DNA from: JAGPHI01 sp036661035
GTDB lineage: Bacteria; Bacillota; Clostridia; Oscillospirales; Ruminococcaceae
Assembly: GCA_036661035.1 (NCBI GenBank)
Contig: JAVWZM010000001.1
Location: 13,367-77,366 of the forward strand
Reading direction: 5' to 3'
Length of the DNA: 64,000 nt
A program made the translations under genes and the position numbers. Positions 1-8,658 of this stretch are shown piece by piece. Within the stretch, counting starts at the first letter, position 1; each line of letters begins with the position of its first letter. The notes under the pieces are model-generated. The model did not search any database. It worked only from the letters and a program-made list of their open reading frames with translations, and was not told the origin of the DNA.

Positions 1-788
1 CAGTCCTCATTGGCAGGAACTACTTTGGATTTTGTTACGATGTCTGCAAGCTTTTTACCCTTGTTGCAGTCGAAGCCCTCTTTACAGTTTGCTTTTACCC
101 ATGCAAGAGCTTTTTCGTATTCGGTTGCGTCGTATATGCCAAGAGTAATGCGGCGCACAATTTCTGTCATGTCTACCCATTCGGCACGTATGCCGAAATA
201 TTTTTGGAATACAGATGCGTCACAATAGCTGCCTGCAATACCCATGGCAACACCGCCAAGGTTTACATATGCTTTGTTCTTCATCCAACCCACGGCAACA
301 GCTGCACGGGCAAAACGGATAATCTTTTCTTCCACGTCGGCGGGAATGGAGGTGTCGGTAATATCCTGCACATCATGGCCGTAAATGCTGAAAGCAGGCA
401 GGCCTTTCTGCGCATGTGCGGCAAGAACAGCCGCAAGATAAACGGCGCCCGGACGCTCTGTGCCGTTAAAGCCCCAAACGGCTTTAATGGTTTTAGGATC
501 CATGTCAAAGGTTTCGCTGCCATAGCACCAACAAGGTGTTACGCTTAAAGTAGCCACAACATTTTCGGTGGAAAACTTGTCTTGGCATGCTGCGGCTTCT
601 GCGCCGCCGCCTATGGTGCTGTCAGCTATAATGCACTGCACAGGTGTGCCGTCGGGATATTTAAGCGTTTCGCTTATTAGCTTTGCCGCGCTTGTTGCCA
701 TGCCCATTGTCTGCGCCTCAAGCCCCTCGCGTATGCCGCCCCAGCGGCCGTCAATTGTTGGTCGAATACCTATTTTTGGATATAACAT
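1..788 (-). CDS. fucI: L-fucose isomerase, N-terminal part (runs off window)
   Basis: Interconverts L-fucose and L-fuculose in the cytoplasm, the first committed step of fucose breakdown. The frame opens with MLYPKIGIRPTIDGRWGG, matching the conserved FucI N-terminus (KIGIRPTIDGR), and stays open for about 262 codons to the window edge, so it is partial only because of the cut. The start ATG overlaps the stop of the upstream kinase gene by one base (TAATG), with an AGGAGGT ribosome site inside the kinase 3' end, which points to coupled translation. It is the last visible gene of a leftward fuc operon. Confidence 0.93.
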   Translation of the reverse strand, partial: MLYPKIGIRPTIDGRWGGIREGLEAQTMGMATSAAKLISETLKYPDGTPVQCIIADSTIGGGAEAAACQDKFSTENVVATLSVTPCWCYGSETFDMDPKTIKAVWGFNGTERPGAVYLAAVLAAHAQKGLPAFSIYGHDVQDITDTSIPADVEEKIIRFARAAVAVGWMKNKAYVNLGGVAMGIAGSYCDASVFQKYFGIRAEWVDMTEIVRRITLGIYDATEYEKALAWVKANCKEGFDCNKGKKLADIVTKSKVVPANED

Positions 789-2194
789 TATAATAACCTC
801 CTATATTTTTCATATGCATCTTTCCATGCTGTTACTTCGCACGGATTATATGTTTTTACGGGTTCTGTTTTACGTATTAATTCGCGTCCGTTTGCAATGT
901 CCTTTATTGCGCCAAGCGCCGTTAATTGGATAATAATATTGCCAAGAGCCGTTGCTTCGATAGGCCCTGCTATTACGGGAATATTTAGGGCGTTTGCTGC
1001 CATTTGGCACAAAAGCCTGTCCTTGGTGCCGCCGCCTAAAATATGTAAAACATCAAAGCTTTTATTGGTGGCGGTTTTAATTTGGTTTAATGCAAAGCAA
1101 TATTTTAAAGCAAGGCTTTCGTAGATGCATCGCATAATTTCGCCTACAGTTTGAGGCATACCTTGCCCCGTTTTAAGGCAATAATCTTGCACTCGCTGTG
1201 GAATATCTCCGGGCGGTGCAAATTCCGGCGCGTCGGGATCTATAAAATATTGCAAGGGCTTTGCGTCAAGGGCGAGGCGTTCTAAATCTCCATAGGAGTA
1301 TTCTTTGCCTTGGCGTTTCCATTCGCGGCGGCTTTCTTGTATCAGCCATAGCCCGATAATGTTTTTAAGATAATTTATTTTGCCGTTTGCGCCAAGCTCG
1401 TTTGAAAGGTTAAGCTCCAGACTTTGCTCTGTAAGAACGGGAGTGTCAAGCTCGCACCCAAGCAACGACCATGTGCCGCAAGATAAAAACGCGGCGTTTT
1501 CGCTTTGAACAGGCATGGCGGCTATGGCACATTGTGTGTCGTGCCCTGCCACGGATATCACTTTCGCGTTTTCATATTTGCCGATTACCGTGCCGCTTTT
1601 CACTATAGGCGCAAAAATGCTTTTCGGTATTTTGTAAGCCGTTAGCACCTTGTCGCTCCAAGCCTTGGCAGTGGGAGAAAGCATTTGGCTTGTGCCTGCT
1701 GTGCTTTCTTCGCATACGGCGTTGCCGCAAAGGGAATAAGCGAACAAATCAGGCATGTGGAGTATGGTTTTAACGCCCGTTAAGTCCTCGGTTATAAGCT
1801 GAAACAAGGTGTTGATATCCATAATCTGCACACCTGTTTCGGCGTACAGCTCTTTGCTTGTCATTGCTTGCTGCGCTTTTTGCGCCATGCCGTTTGTGCG
1901 CACATCACGGTAATGCACGGGGTTTCTCATCAATTTTCCGTTTTGGTCTAAAAGGCCGTAATCCACGCCCCATGTGTCGAAGGCAACGCTGTCGAAGGGC
2001 TTTGCATTGTCAATGCCAATATTTACATTGCGCATTAAATCGTCAAAATCCCAGCATAGCTTACCGTCTTTTTCTATAGGCACGTTGTCAAAGCGATGCA
2101 CTTCATTATATGTAAGTGACGTGCCGTCGTATACGGCTTTAATGGCGCGGCCGCTGGACGCGCCAAAATCGAAGGCTAAAACAGTGTACATCAT
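788..2194 (-). CDS. fucK: L-fuculokinase (FGGY family, rhamnulokinase-like)
   Basis: Predicted to phosphorylate L-fuculose to L-fuculose-1-phosphate using ATP. The 468-residue protein begins with the FGGY phosphate-1 motif (LAFDFGASSGRAI), has the sugar-site segment DTWGVDYGLLD, and a second ATPase motif near SCGTWSLLG. By sequence style it is closer to RhaB than to E. coli FucK, but its neighbours are all fucose genes, so fuculose is the likely substrate (inference). Its start overlaps the end of fucU by four bases (ATGA) and its stop overlaps the fucI start. Confidence 0.9.
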   Translation of the reverse strand: MMYTVLAFDFGASSGRAIKAVYDGTSLTYNEVHRFDNVPIEKDGKLCWDFDDLMRNVNIGIDNAKPFDSVAFDTWGVDYGLLDQNGKLMRNPVHYRDVRTNGMAQKAQQAMTSKELYAETGVQIMDINTLFQLITEDLTGVKTILHMPDLFAYSLCGNAVCEESTAGTSQMLSPTAKAWSDKVLTAYKIPKSIFAPIVKSGTVIGKYENAKVISVAGHDTQCAIAAMPVQSENAAFLSCGTWSLLGCELDTPVLTEQSLELNLSNELGANGKINYLKNIIGLWLIQESRREWKRQGKEYSYGDLERLALDAKPLQYFIDPDAPEFAPPGDIPQRVQDYCLKTGQGMPQTVGEIMRCIYESLALKYCFALNQIKTATNKSFDVLHILGGGTKDRLLCQMAANALNIPVIAGPIEATALGNIIIQLTALGAIKDIANGRELIRKTEPVKTYNPCEVTAWKDAYEKYRRLL

Positions 2195-2625
2195 TTTACT
2201 ACACCCTTTTTAAGCAAGATATTGGCATAAATTGCGCCCTCGCCTGTGGCAACTATTGCATATGCTTTTTTGGCGCGCTCGTAAAAAGCGAAACGCTCTA
2301 TCATTTCGATGTCGCTATGCATAGGCTCATGCTTGCCAAGCACACGCTTATAGTCCTCCCATATGGTGGGATGCACGTCGTCGCCTGGCACAACGCTCAT
2401 AAGCGCAACAGGTTTTTCAGAATATGCGTCAAGGGGCATCAGCGTTAATATTGCGTCTAAAAGCTCGGTTACTCCGTGGCCGTCTGCACGCACTACTACT
2501 GCGTCCTTGCCCACGCTTTCTGAGGGGAAATTGCCGTCTGCCAACACTATTTCGTCGCCGTGTCCCATTTCCATCAGCACCTTTAATAGGGCAGGGGAAA
2601 TGATTGAAGGAATGTTTTTAAGCAT
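2191..2625 (-). CDS. fucU: L-fucose mutarotase (FucU/RbsD family)
   Basis: Speeds interconversion of alpha and beta anomers of L-fucose, supplying the form used by the isomerase. The 144-residue length is normal for FucU. Visible family features are the N-terminal block IISPALLKVLMEMGHGDEIVLADGN, with the catalytic-type His in MGHGDE, and a C-terminal ERFAFYERAKKAYAIVATGE. RbsD is a sister family; the fuc operon context decides for FucU. A ribosome site AGGAGGT lies a few bases upstream. The 142-base gap before it carries an intercistronic hairpin. Confidence 0.92.
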   Translation of the reverse strand: MLKNIPSIISPALLKVLMEMGHGDEIVLADGNFPSESVGKDAVVVRADGHGVTELLDAILTLMPLDAYSEKPVALMSVVPGDDVHPTIWEDYKRVLGKHEPMHSDIEMIERFAFYERAKKAYAIVATGEGAIYANILLKKGVVK

Positions 2626-2671
2626 ATTTTACCTCCTTTAGTTAAAATGTGTAATTACATTGCAATAAACA

Positions 2672-2715
2672 AAAGCCATCGGCTGCCATCAATTAGGACG
2701 TATACCGATGGCTTT
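2672..2715 (-). terminator. Intercistronic hairpin between fucO and fucU
   Basis: Arms AAAGCCATCGG (2672-2682) and CCGATGGCTTT (2705-2715) are perfect inverted repeats around a 22-base loop. On the minus strand the stem is followed by TTTTG, so it could act as a partial terminator or as an mRNA-stabilising element that tunes fucUKI relative to fucAO. Confidence 0.55.
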
Positions 2716-2767
2716 AAATCGTATATAAAGCTATGAAATGGTACTTAACAAGTGTTATGTCAGCAAA

Positions 2768-3913
2768 TTACAGCAGCTTGCGGAAAAGCTCGGATATTTC
2801 TTTAACGCTTGTATCCCGTGGGTTGCCGGGGCGGCATGCGTCTGCATATGCACTTTCGGAAAGGAACTGAATGTCCTCTTCTTTAAGTATACCTGCAAGG
2901 TTTTTAGGAATACCCACATCAGCGGCAAGCTTGCTAACAGCGGCTACGGCAGCTTTGCGGCAAGTGGCAATGTCCATATCGGCTGTGCCCTCTACGCCCA
3001 TTGCGGCGGCGATGTCGCGGTATTTGTCGCCTGTTGCCTCGGCGTTATATTCCATTACCGTGGGAAGAATGATAGCGTTTGCAACGCCGTGTGGTGTGTC
3101 GTATAATGCGCCAAGGCCATGCGCCATGCTATGCACTACGCCAAGCCCAACGTTGGAAAAGCCTTGCCCTGCAATATACTGTGCCAACGCCATGCCTTCG
3201 CGGCCTTCGGCTTCGCCTGCAACTGCGCCGCGTAGATGCTTTGAAATAAGCTCTACTGCTTTAATGTGGAACATGTCTGTCATTGTCCATGCGCCAAGAG
3301 TGATATATCCCTCGATAGCATGTGTAAGCGCGTCCATACCTGTAGCGGCTGTAAGGCCCTTTGGCATGCTTGCCATCATGTCGGGATCTACCACGGCTAC
3401 TTCGGGAATGTCGTTTTTATCAACGCACACGAATTTGCGGCGTTTTTCTACGTCTGTGATAACGTAGTTTACGGTTACTTCTGCTGCGGTGCCTGCGGTT
3501 GTAGGTACTGCAATTGTGTAAACGGCATGGTTTTTGGTAGGTGCTACGCCCTCTAGGCTGCGCACATCTGCAAACTCGGGGTTTTTGGCAATAATGCCGA
3601 TAGCTTTTGCCGTGTCCATTGCGCTGCCGCCGCCTATGGCAATAATGCAGTCTGCGCCTGAGGCGTTAAATGCTTTTACGCCGCCCTGTACGTTTTCAAT
3701 GGTTGGGTTTGCTTTAATTTCGCTGAACAGCACATAGGGGAATACACCCTCAAGCAAATCGGTAACTTTTTTGGATACGCCAAATTTTACAAGGTCGGGA
3801 TCTGTGCAAACAAAAGCCTTTGTGCAGCCATGCCCTTTCAATTCTCCTAGGATTTCGGAAATTGCGCCCTTGCCATGATAAGAAACGGTGTTTAATACTA
3901 TGCGATTAGCCAT
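2768..3913 (-). CDS. fucO: Lactaldehyde reductase (iron-containing alcohol dehydrogenase)
   Basis: Reduces L-lactaldehyde, the aldolase product, to L-1,2-propanediol with NADH, regenerating NAD+ during anaerobic fucose use. The 381-residue protein has the group III Fe-ADH nucleotide motif GGGSAMDTAK (near residues 95-104), the DALTHAIEGY block and the metal-ligand stretch HSMAHGLGALYDTPHG (around residues 260-275). No aldehyde dehydrogenase or microcompartment gene is seen beside it, so propanediol is probably excreted (inference). Second gene of the leftward fuc operon. Confidence 0.92.
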   Translation of the reverse strand: MANRIVLNTVSYHGKGAISEILGELKGHGCTKAFVCTDPDLVKFGVSKKVTDLLEGVFPYVLFSEIKANPTIENVQGGVKAFNASGADCIIAIGGGSAMDTAKAIGIIAKNPEFADVRSLEGVAPTKNHAVYTIAVPTTAGTAAEVTVNYVITDVEKRRKFVCVDKNDIPEVAVVDPDMMASMPKGLTAATGMDALTHAIEGYITLGAWTMTDMFHIKAVELISKHLRGAVAGEAEGREGMALAQYIAGQGFSNVGLGVVHSMAHGLGALYDTPHGVANAIILPTVMEYNAEATGDKYRDIAAAMGVEGTADMDIATCRKAAVAAVSKLAADVGIPKNLAGILKEEDIQFLSESAYADACRPGNPRDTSVKEISELFRKLL

Positions 3914-4033
3914 AACAGTACATCCTTCTTTCTTATATTTGCCGCTTTTAGCGGAAATTGTTGTATTTACTCTGCGCCCTTATAAGCTGTGTCATAAGAG
4001 CAAATAAACGGTACATCGTCTACTTAACGAGTG

Positions 4034-4720
4034 TTATTCTTCGCTTGGATATTTTTTATATCCCGGGTGACGACCTGTAACGCCGTAATATCCGCGAAGG
4101 TCAATAAGCTTTTGGATATTTTCGCGGCTAATGTCGCGGCTGCCGCCGAGGATAACGGCGTTTATGGTAATTTTTGCCCAAAGCTCTAAGCTTTCCATAC
4201 GATAAAACGCAGTGAAAACGTCGCTGCCTACGGCAAGCGCACCATGGTTTTCAAGGAGCATTACGTCATGCTCCTCAAGAAACGGCTCAATGGCGTTTGG
4301 CACTTCTACAGTGGAGGGCGTGCCATATGGTGTAAGAGGCACAGAGCCGATAACCGCCACGTCCTCTATCATATTATACATGTCCATAGATTTATGGGCT
4401 ACGGCAAAGCCTGTTGCGCCGGGTGGGTGTGCGTGGATAACGCTCCATACGTCCTCGCGCTTTTCGTAGCAGCGCAGATGCATTTTAATTTCGCTTGATG
4501 GGCGATAGCCCTCAGCAGCTTCTAAAATTTCGCCTTTTGCGTTTATGCGCACCAGCTTTTCAGGTGTGATAAAGGATTTGCTGATACCTGTAGGTGTCGC
4601 CAGAAATGTGCCGTCCTCAAGACGTGCGGATACATTGCCGTCGTTTGCGGCTACCCAGCCAAGCTGCCACATTTTGTGGCACACATCACAGATTTGCTCT
4701 TTAATTACATTAATATCCAT
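4034..4720 (-). CDS. fucA: L-fuculose-1-phosphate aldolase (class II)
   Basis: Zinc-dependent cleavage of L-fuculose-1-phosphate into dihydroxyacetone phosphate and L-lactaldehyde. The 228-residue protein carries AraD/FucA signatures: AANDGNVSARL near the N-terminus, the phosphate-binding TPTGISK segment, the zinc-binding HAHPP (about residue 96) and the second zinc His in LLENHGAL. First gene of the leftward operon and closest to the regulator, preceded by AGGAGGC. Confidence 0.92.
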   Translation of the reverse strand: MDINVIKEQICDVCHKMWQLGWVAANDGNVSARLEDGTFLATPTGISKSFITPEKLVRINAKGEILEAAEGYRPSSEIKMHLRCYEKREDVWSVIHAHPPGATGFAVAHKSMDMYNMIEDVAVIGSVPLTPYGTPSTVEVPNAIEPFLEEHDVMLLENHGALAVGSDVFTAFYRMESLELWAKITINAVILGGSRDISRENIQKLIDLRGYYGVTGRHPGYKKYPSEE

Positions 4721-4859
4721 CTTTTGCCTCCTATTTTTTATTATTTAAACTTGCATAGCAAGTCTACCGTCTATACTTGTATTATACTGTTGCAATTCTA
4801 ATTAATCTTGGTGTATAATAACAAAAACTAGTATTATATTCACATTTAGGGGGCGCTTT
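4721..4859. promoter_or_regulatory. Divergent fucA / araC-type regulator promoter region
   Basis: This 139-base gap separates the leftward fuc operon from the rightward regulator. On the plus strand TTGCAA (4790-4795) and TATAAT (4814-4819), 18 bases apart, form a plausible promoter for the regulator. On the minus strand a TATAAT (complement of 4780-4785) has no good -35, as expected for an activator-dependent fuc promoter. AraC-family sites are expected here, but I could not define a convincing direct repeat. Confidence 0.5.
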
Positions 4860-5705
4860 ATGAATTATTTAGCTTATCACGAAAATAAGATGCGCGGAAC
4901 TTTCGATTTCCCCATAGAATTAAGCCTTGTAACACCATTACACCCAAGGTATCAAATGCCGTTTCATTGGCATATGGAATATGAAATAATACTTGTGCAG
5001 GAGGGCGAATTTGCCTTGTCGCTAGATACAGAGGTGCTTTTGTTACACACCGGCGACGCGGCGCTGATAACAGGCGGCGTAATACATGGGGGCGTGCCAT
5101 ACGGCTGTACATACGAGTGCCTTGTATTTGATATGGGGCGGTTTATGCTAAACAATACCGCCGCTACCGCCGCCATAGAGCTTTTGCCCGAATATGCGCG
5201 GCAAAACCCGTATTTTGCAAGAGATACAAGCGAGGCTAAAATTGCAGATGAAATATTTACGGTAATGGCAAAGGAGCCACGCGGCTACGAGCTGATTATC
5301 ACAGGGCTATTGTGGCAGTTTATAGGCACAGTGCTGGCAAAGCCCACTTATTGTGTAGACGATTCTCAGCGCAAAACACACCGCCGTGTAAAGCAGATGA
5401 AACGCGTGTTGCACCGCATACGCACAGATTATTCTTTGCCCCTTACATTAAACGACCTTGCCGAGGAGGCAGGCATGGCGCCTAAATATTTTTGCCGCGC
5501 CTTTGCGGAAACCACAGGCAGAACGCCTATAGATTATCTAAACTATTACCGTGTGGAGTGTGCAGGAGAACAGCTTTCTGTAACAAGCGATTCCGTCACA
5601 GACATTGCCCTTTCCTGTGGGTTTAACGATTTAAGCTATTTTACACGCACTTTTCGCAAATATAAAGGCGTAAGCCCTAAAAAATACCGCACAGTAACAA
5701 AATGA
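4860..5705 (+). CDS. AraC-family transcriptional regulator of the fuc operon
   Basis: 281 residues: an N-terminal cupin-like sensing domain (about 1-160, with FHWHMEYEIILVQEGEF) and a C-terminal double helix-turn-helix (about 180-281, with LTLNDLAEEAGMAPKYFCRAF and the family signature ending DLSYFTRTFRKYKGVSPKKYR). It is transcribed away from fucA across a 139-base gap, the usual arrangement for a local sugar-responsive activator. Fucose or fuculose-1-phosphate as ligand is inference. The start has GGGGGCG 8-14 bases upstream. Confidence 0.88.
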   Translation: MNYLAYHENKMRGTFDFPIELSLVTPLHPRYQMPFHWHMEYEIILVQEGEFALSLDTEVLLLHTGDAALITGGVIHGGVPYGCTYECLVFDMGRFMLNNTAATAAIELLPEYARQNPYFARDTSEAKIADEIFTVMAKEPRGYELIITGLLWQFIGTVLAKPTYCVDDSQRKTHRRVKQMKRVLHRIRTDYSLPLTLNDLAEEAGMAPKYFCRAFAETTGRTPIDYLNYYRVECAGEQLSVTSDSVTDIALSCGFNDLSYFTRTFRKYKGVSPKKYRTVTK

Positions 5706-5770
5706 AAGAATTGTATAGACGCTAAGAAAATTTTGATGTAAAATGGTGGAAAACAATCAGATTGGGGATA

Positions 5771-5900
5771 TAGCGACTTAACTTATAATAGATGCGTTTT
5801 AAAGGTTGTAAGCGTATGAATATCCTCTCATGTGGCGATTTTATGTGCAAGCCTGTGGCTTTACGCGCAGTATGGCATTTTGATAAATGTTATGCGTGTG
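5771..5900 (+). repeat. Family B structured intergenic repeat, copy B1
   Basis: About 130 bases starting TAGCGACTTAAC and closely similar to the element at 13435-13563. Shared blocks include TTTTAAAGGTTGTAA, GGCGATTTTATG and GCATTTTGA. It folds on paper into three hairpins: ATGCG/CGTAT around the first block, AAGCC/GGCTT around 5850-5865, and a terminal CATTT/AAATG stem. It lies between the AraC-type gene and the PfkB kinase, ending about 70 bases before the kinase start. Confidence 0.75.
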
Positions 5901-5971
5901 TGAAACGCAGCGAAATTAACGCAATTATAAAGAAATTATGCAGAAAACAGAAAATAATAGGGGGAGCTATA

Positions 5972-6928
5972 ATGTCGAACGTAGTTGCAATGGGCGAGGC
6001 TCTGATAGATTTTACTATGCAAAGCGCCGACCATGAGGGATATCCTACAATGGAGGCGCACGCAGGCGGTGCGCCGCTGAATTATTTGGCGACGCTGAGC
6101 AAGTATGGCGTAAAAACAGCCATGCTGGCAAAGGTGGGCGGCGATACCTTTGGGGAGCTTTTAAAAGGCAGCATGGAGGCAGTGGGCATAGATATAAGCG
6201 GCGTTAAAACAGATAAAGATGTGTTTACCACCATGGCGTTTGTCACCCTTAAAAAAAGCGGCGAACGGGAATTTGCCTTTGCGCGAAAACCCGGAGCAGA
6301 TACAATGTTAAAATATGAGGAGCTGGATTTGTCGCTGATAGACAAAGCGGACGTTTTTCATTTTGGCACTGTTTCCCTTACAGACGAGCCGATGCGTACT
6401 GCCACTAAAAAAGCAGTGGAATATGCAAAAGCAAAAGGAAAGATAATTTCCTTCGATCCTAATTTGCGTGCGCCCCTATGGGCGGATTTAGAGGACGCAA
6501 AGCGGCAGATGGAATGGGGACTTTCCAAAGCGGATATAGTAAAAATAAGCCTTGAGGAAATAGAGTTTCTGTTTGATTGCATGGACGGAAAGGGCGCGGA
6601 AAAATGCCTTGTGGATTATAACGCAAAGCTTGTGTTTGTAACCCTTGGCAAGCAGGGCGCATATTTTGCCACGCGCAAATGCACAGGCTATGTAAAAATT
6701 CCTCAAGGCATAACCTCGGTAGATACCACAGGCGCAGGCGATATATTCGGCGGTGCCGCCATGTATGGCGTGCTGGAAAGCGCAAAGCAGCCGCAGGATT
6801 TAACGCGAGAGGAATTGCAGAAGATTACCGCCTTTGCCTGCACCGCTGCAAGCTTGTCTACACAAAGCTATGGCAGCATGCGCACAGTGCCTGATATCAG
6901 CGCGGTAAATGCGGCGTTGGCATTGTAA
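5972..6928 (+). CDS. PfkB-family carbohydrate kinase, probably fructokinase
   Basis: Predicted ATP-dependent sugar kinase of 318 residues. The N-terminal PfkB signature is GGAPLNYLATLSKYG (about residues 32-46), and the C-terminal signature with the catalytic Asp is DTTGAGDIFGG. The overall pattern (VAMGEALIDF, FDPNLRAPLW) matches fructokinases such as ScrK rather than ribokinase. The start was set at ATG 5972 because AGGGGGAG lies just upstream; the frame is open further upstream through repeat B1, but that part looks non-coding. No sugar transporter or hydrolase adjoins it, so the substrate is uncertain. Confidence 0.82.
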   Translation: MSNVVAMGEALIDFTMQSADHEGYPTMEAHAGGAPLNYLATLSKYGVKTAMLAKVGGDTFGELLKGSMEAVGIDISGVKTDKDVFTTMAFVTLKKSGEREFAFARKPGADTMLKYEELDLSLIDKADVFHFGTVSLTDEPMRTATKKAVEYAKAKGKIISFDPNLRAPLWADLEDAKRQMEWGLSKADIVKISLEEIEFLFDCMDGKGAEKCLVDYNAKLVFVTLGKQGAYFATRKCTGYVKIPQGITSVDTTGAGDIFGGAAMYGVLESAKQPQDLTREELQKITAFACTAASLSTQSYGSMRTVPDISAVNAALAL

Positions 6929-7080
6929 AAACAGCATGCATACTTATGTCAAGCTGCGGATATCCACATATACCGTTATTAAAGCAGTGGGCAATTGCAA
7001 AATGGATAAAGCTGTACAAAATTACAGGTGCGCGCGTTTCGCAATTGCCTATAAAAACAGCCTCGAAAGGAAAGTATTAT

Positions 7081-7650
7081 ATGATGAATAATAACGCTTT
7101 GTTAGATGCCTTGCAGATACAGCCCGTGGTGGCGGCGGCAAAAGATGCGGCAGGGCTTTTGTGCGCGCTTAAAAGCGAGTGCGAGGTGGTGTTTGTATTA
7201 TATGGCAAGGTTGCGGATATATCTGAAATTACAGGCAAAATAAAGGCGACAGGCAAGCTTGCCATGATACATTTAGACCTTGTAGAGGGGCTTAGCGCAC
7301 GGGAGGCGGCAGTGGATTTTATAGTGGAATACACAAAAGCAGACGGCATTATATCCACAAAGCCCGGCCTTATAAAATACGCTAAGGCAAAAGGACTTTT
7401 AACGGTGCAACGCTTTTTTGTGCTGGATTCTTTATCCCTTACCAATATAAACAAGCAGCTTTTATCCGCGGCAGACGCTGTGGAAATATTGCCGGGCGTA
7501 ATGCCTAAAATAATAAAAGGCCTTTGCGCAAGCATTGAAAAGCCAATTATAGCAGGCGGACTTATCACGGATAAAGAAGACGTGATGAACGCGCTTTCCG
7601 CAGGCGCTGTGGCGGTGTCGTCTACAAACAGCGCAGTGTGGATTTGCTGA
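7081..7650 (+). CDS. glpP: GlpP-type glycerol-3-phosphate responsive antiterminator
   Basis: 189 residues covering the full GlpP family pattern: an N-terminal PVVAAAKD block, MIHLDLVEGLS, GIISTKPGLIKYAKAKGLLTVQRFF, EILPGVMPKII and the closing GGLITDKEDVMNALSAGAVAVSSTN. Known GlpP proteins bind leader RNA of glp genes when glycerol-3-phosphate is present and prevent termination. The start at 7081 follows AAAGGAAAG; the open frame extends further upstream without family similarity. The only glp-like genes in the window lie about 46 kb away and have a short leader with no terminator, so its target is not visible here. Confidence 0.85.
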   Translation: MMNNNALLDALQIQPVVAAAKDAAGLLCALKSECEVVFVLYGKVADISEITGKIKATGKLAMIHLDLVEGLSAREAAVDFIVEYTKADGIISTKPGLIKYAKAKGLLTVQRFFVLDSLSLTNINKQLLSAADAVEILPGVMPKIIKGLCASIEKPIIAGGLITDKEDVMNALSAGAVAVSSTNSAVWIC

Positions 7651-7806
7651 AAACCGATAAGCCCATCTGCATGGTGCTTGAGTGTTAAGCAAATGTACGG
7701 ATATTTTACTGTTTCACTGCAAAATTTCACTGTAAAATCAGAAAATTAGGTTGCTCTTTTTTGCATTCTATGATACATTAAAATAAATATTTTTAAGGAG
7801 ATGCCT

Positions 7807-8658
7807 ATGTTTACGATTCTTGCAAAAACTTCGCTTAACTCTACAGTAAGCAAAATGGTGATAAGCGCACCGCTTATTGCCAAAAAAGCAGAGCCGGGAC
7901 AATTTATCATTCTTCGCGCAAAAGGCGACAGCGAGCGCATACCGCTGACCGTTGCGGATTACGACCGCCAAAACGGTACTATTACGATTATTTATCAAAT
8001 AGTCGGCGGTGCCACTATGGAATTGGATACTCTTTGCCAAGGTGACGCTTTACAGGATTTGGTTGGGCCGCTTGGCGTTGCAAGCCATGTAGATGGCCTT
8101 AAAAAGGTGGCTGTGGTAGGCGGAGGCGTGGGCTGTGCCATTGCATATCCAATTGCGAAAAAGCTGCATGCCATGGGCTGCTGTGTACACAGCATAGTGG
8201 GCTTTCGCAATAAAGACCTTGTGATATTGGAAGACGATTTTGCAAAGGTAAGCGACAAGCTGCTTATGATGACAGATGACGGCAGCCACGGCGAAAAAGG
8301 CCTTGTAACAAACGCCCTTGAAAGCCTTATCAAAGACGGCAACGAATACGACGAGGTAATCGCTATCGGGCCGCTTGTTATGATGAAATTTGTTTGTTTG
8401 CTAACTAAAAAATACAATATAAAAACCGTGGTTTCCATGAACCCCATTATGATAGACGGCACAGGCATGTGCGGCGGCTGCCGCCTTACAGTGGGTGGAG
8501 AAACCAAATTTGCCTGCGTAGACGGGCCGGATTTTGACGGCCACCTGGTGGACTTTGACGAGGCGTTACAGCGCGGCAGCATGTATAAGGAATTTGAAAC
8601 ACACCAGCGAGAAAAATCTTGCAATTTATTAAAAGGCGGTGCTGTAAACAATGGCTGA
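7807..8658 (+). CDS. nfnA: NfnA: FAD/[2Fe-2S] subunit of NADH-dependent ferredoxin:NADP+ oxidoreductase
   Basis: Small subunit of the cytoplasmic electron-bifurcating transhydrogenase that couples NADPH to NADH and reduced ferredoxin. It has a ferredoxin-reductase-like FAD domain (RIPLTVADYD), an NAD-binding domain (AVVGGGVGCAIAYPIAKKL) and the C-terminal cysteines for a [2Fe-2S] cluster (GMCGGCRLTVGG ... FACVDGPDFDGH). I chose ATG 7807 because AAGGAG (7795-7800) directly abuts the alternative ATG at 7801, leaving no spacing for it. It overlaps nfnB by eight bases. Confidence 0.9.
   Translation: MFTILAKTSLNSTVSKMVISAPLIAKKAEPGQFIILRAKGDSERIPLTVADYDRQNGTITIIYQIVGGATMELDTLCQGDALQDLVGPLGVASHVDGLKKVAVVGGGVGCAIAYPIAKKLHAMGCCVHSIVGFRNKDLVILEDDFAKVSDKLLMMTDDGSHGEKGLVTNALESLIKDGNEYDEVIAIGPLVMMKFVCLLTKKYNIKTVVSMNPIMIDGTGMCGGCRLTVGGETKFACVDGPDFDGHLVDFDEALQRGSMYKEFETHQREKSCNLLKGGAVNNG

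Noticed and set aside
1..788. Possible fucI pseudogene, since no complete frame is seen
   Set aside because: The frame is intact to the window edge and matches the FucI N-terminus; it is simply cut by the window.
5792..5971. N-terminal extension of the PfkB kinase through the upstream open frame
   Set aside because: The extension is repeat B1 sequence, has no kinase similarity, and a good ribosome site precedes ATG 5972.
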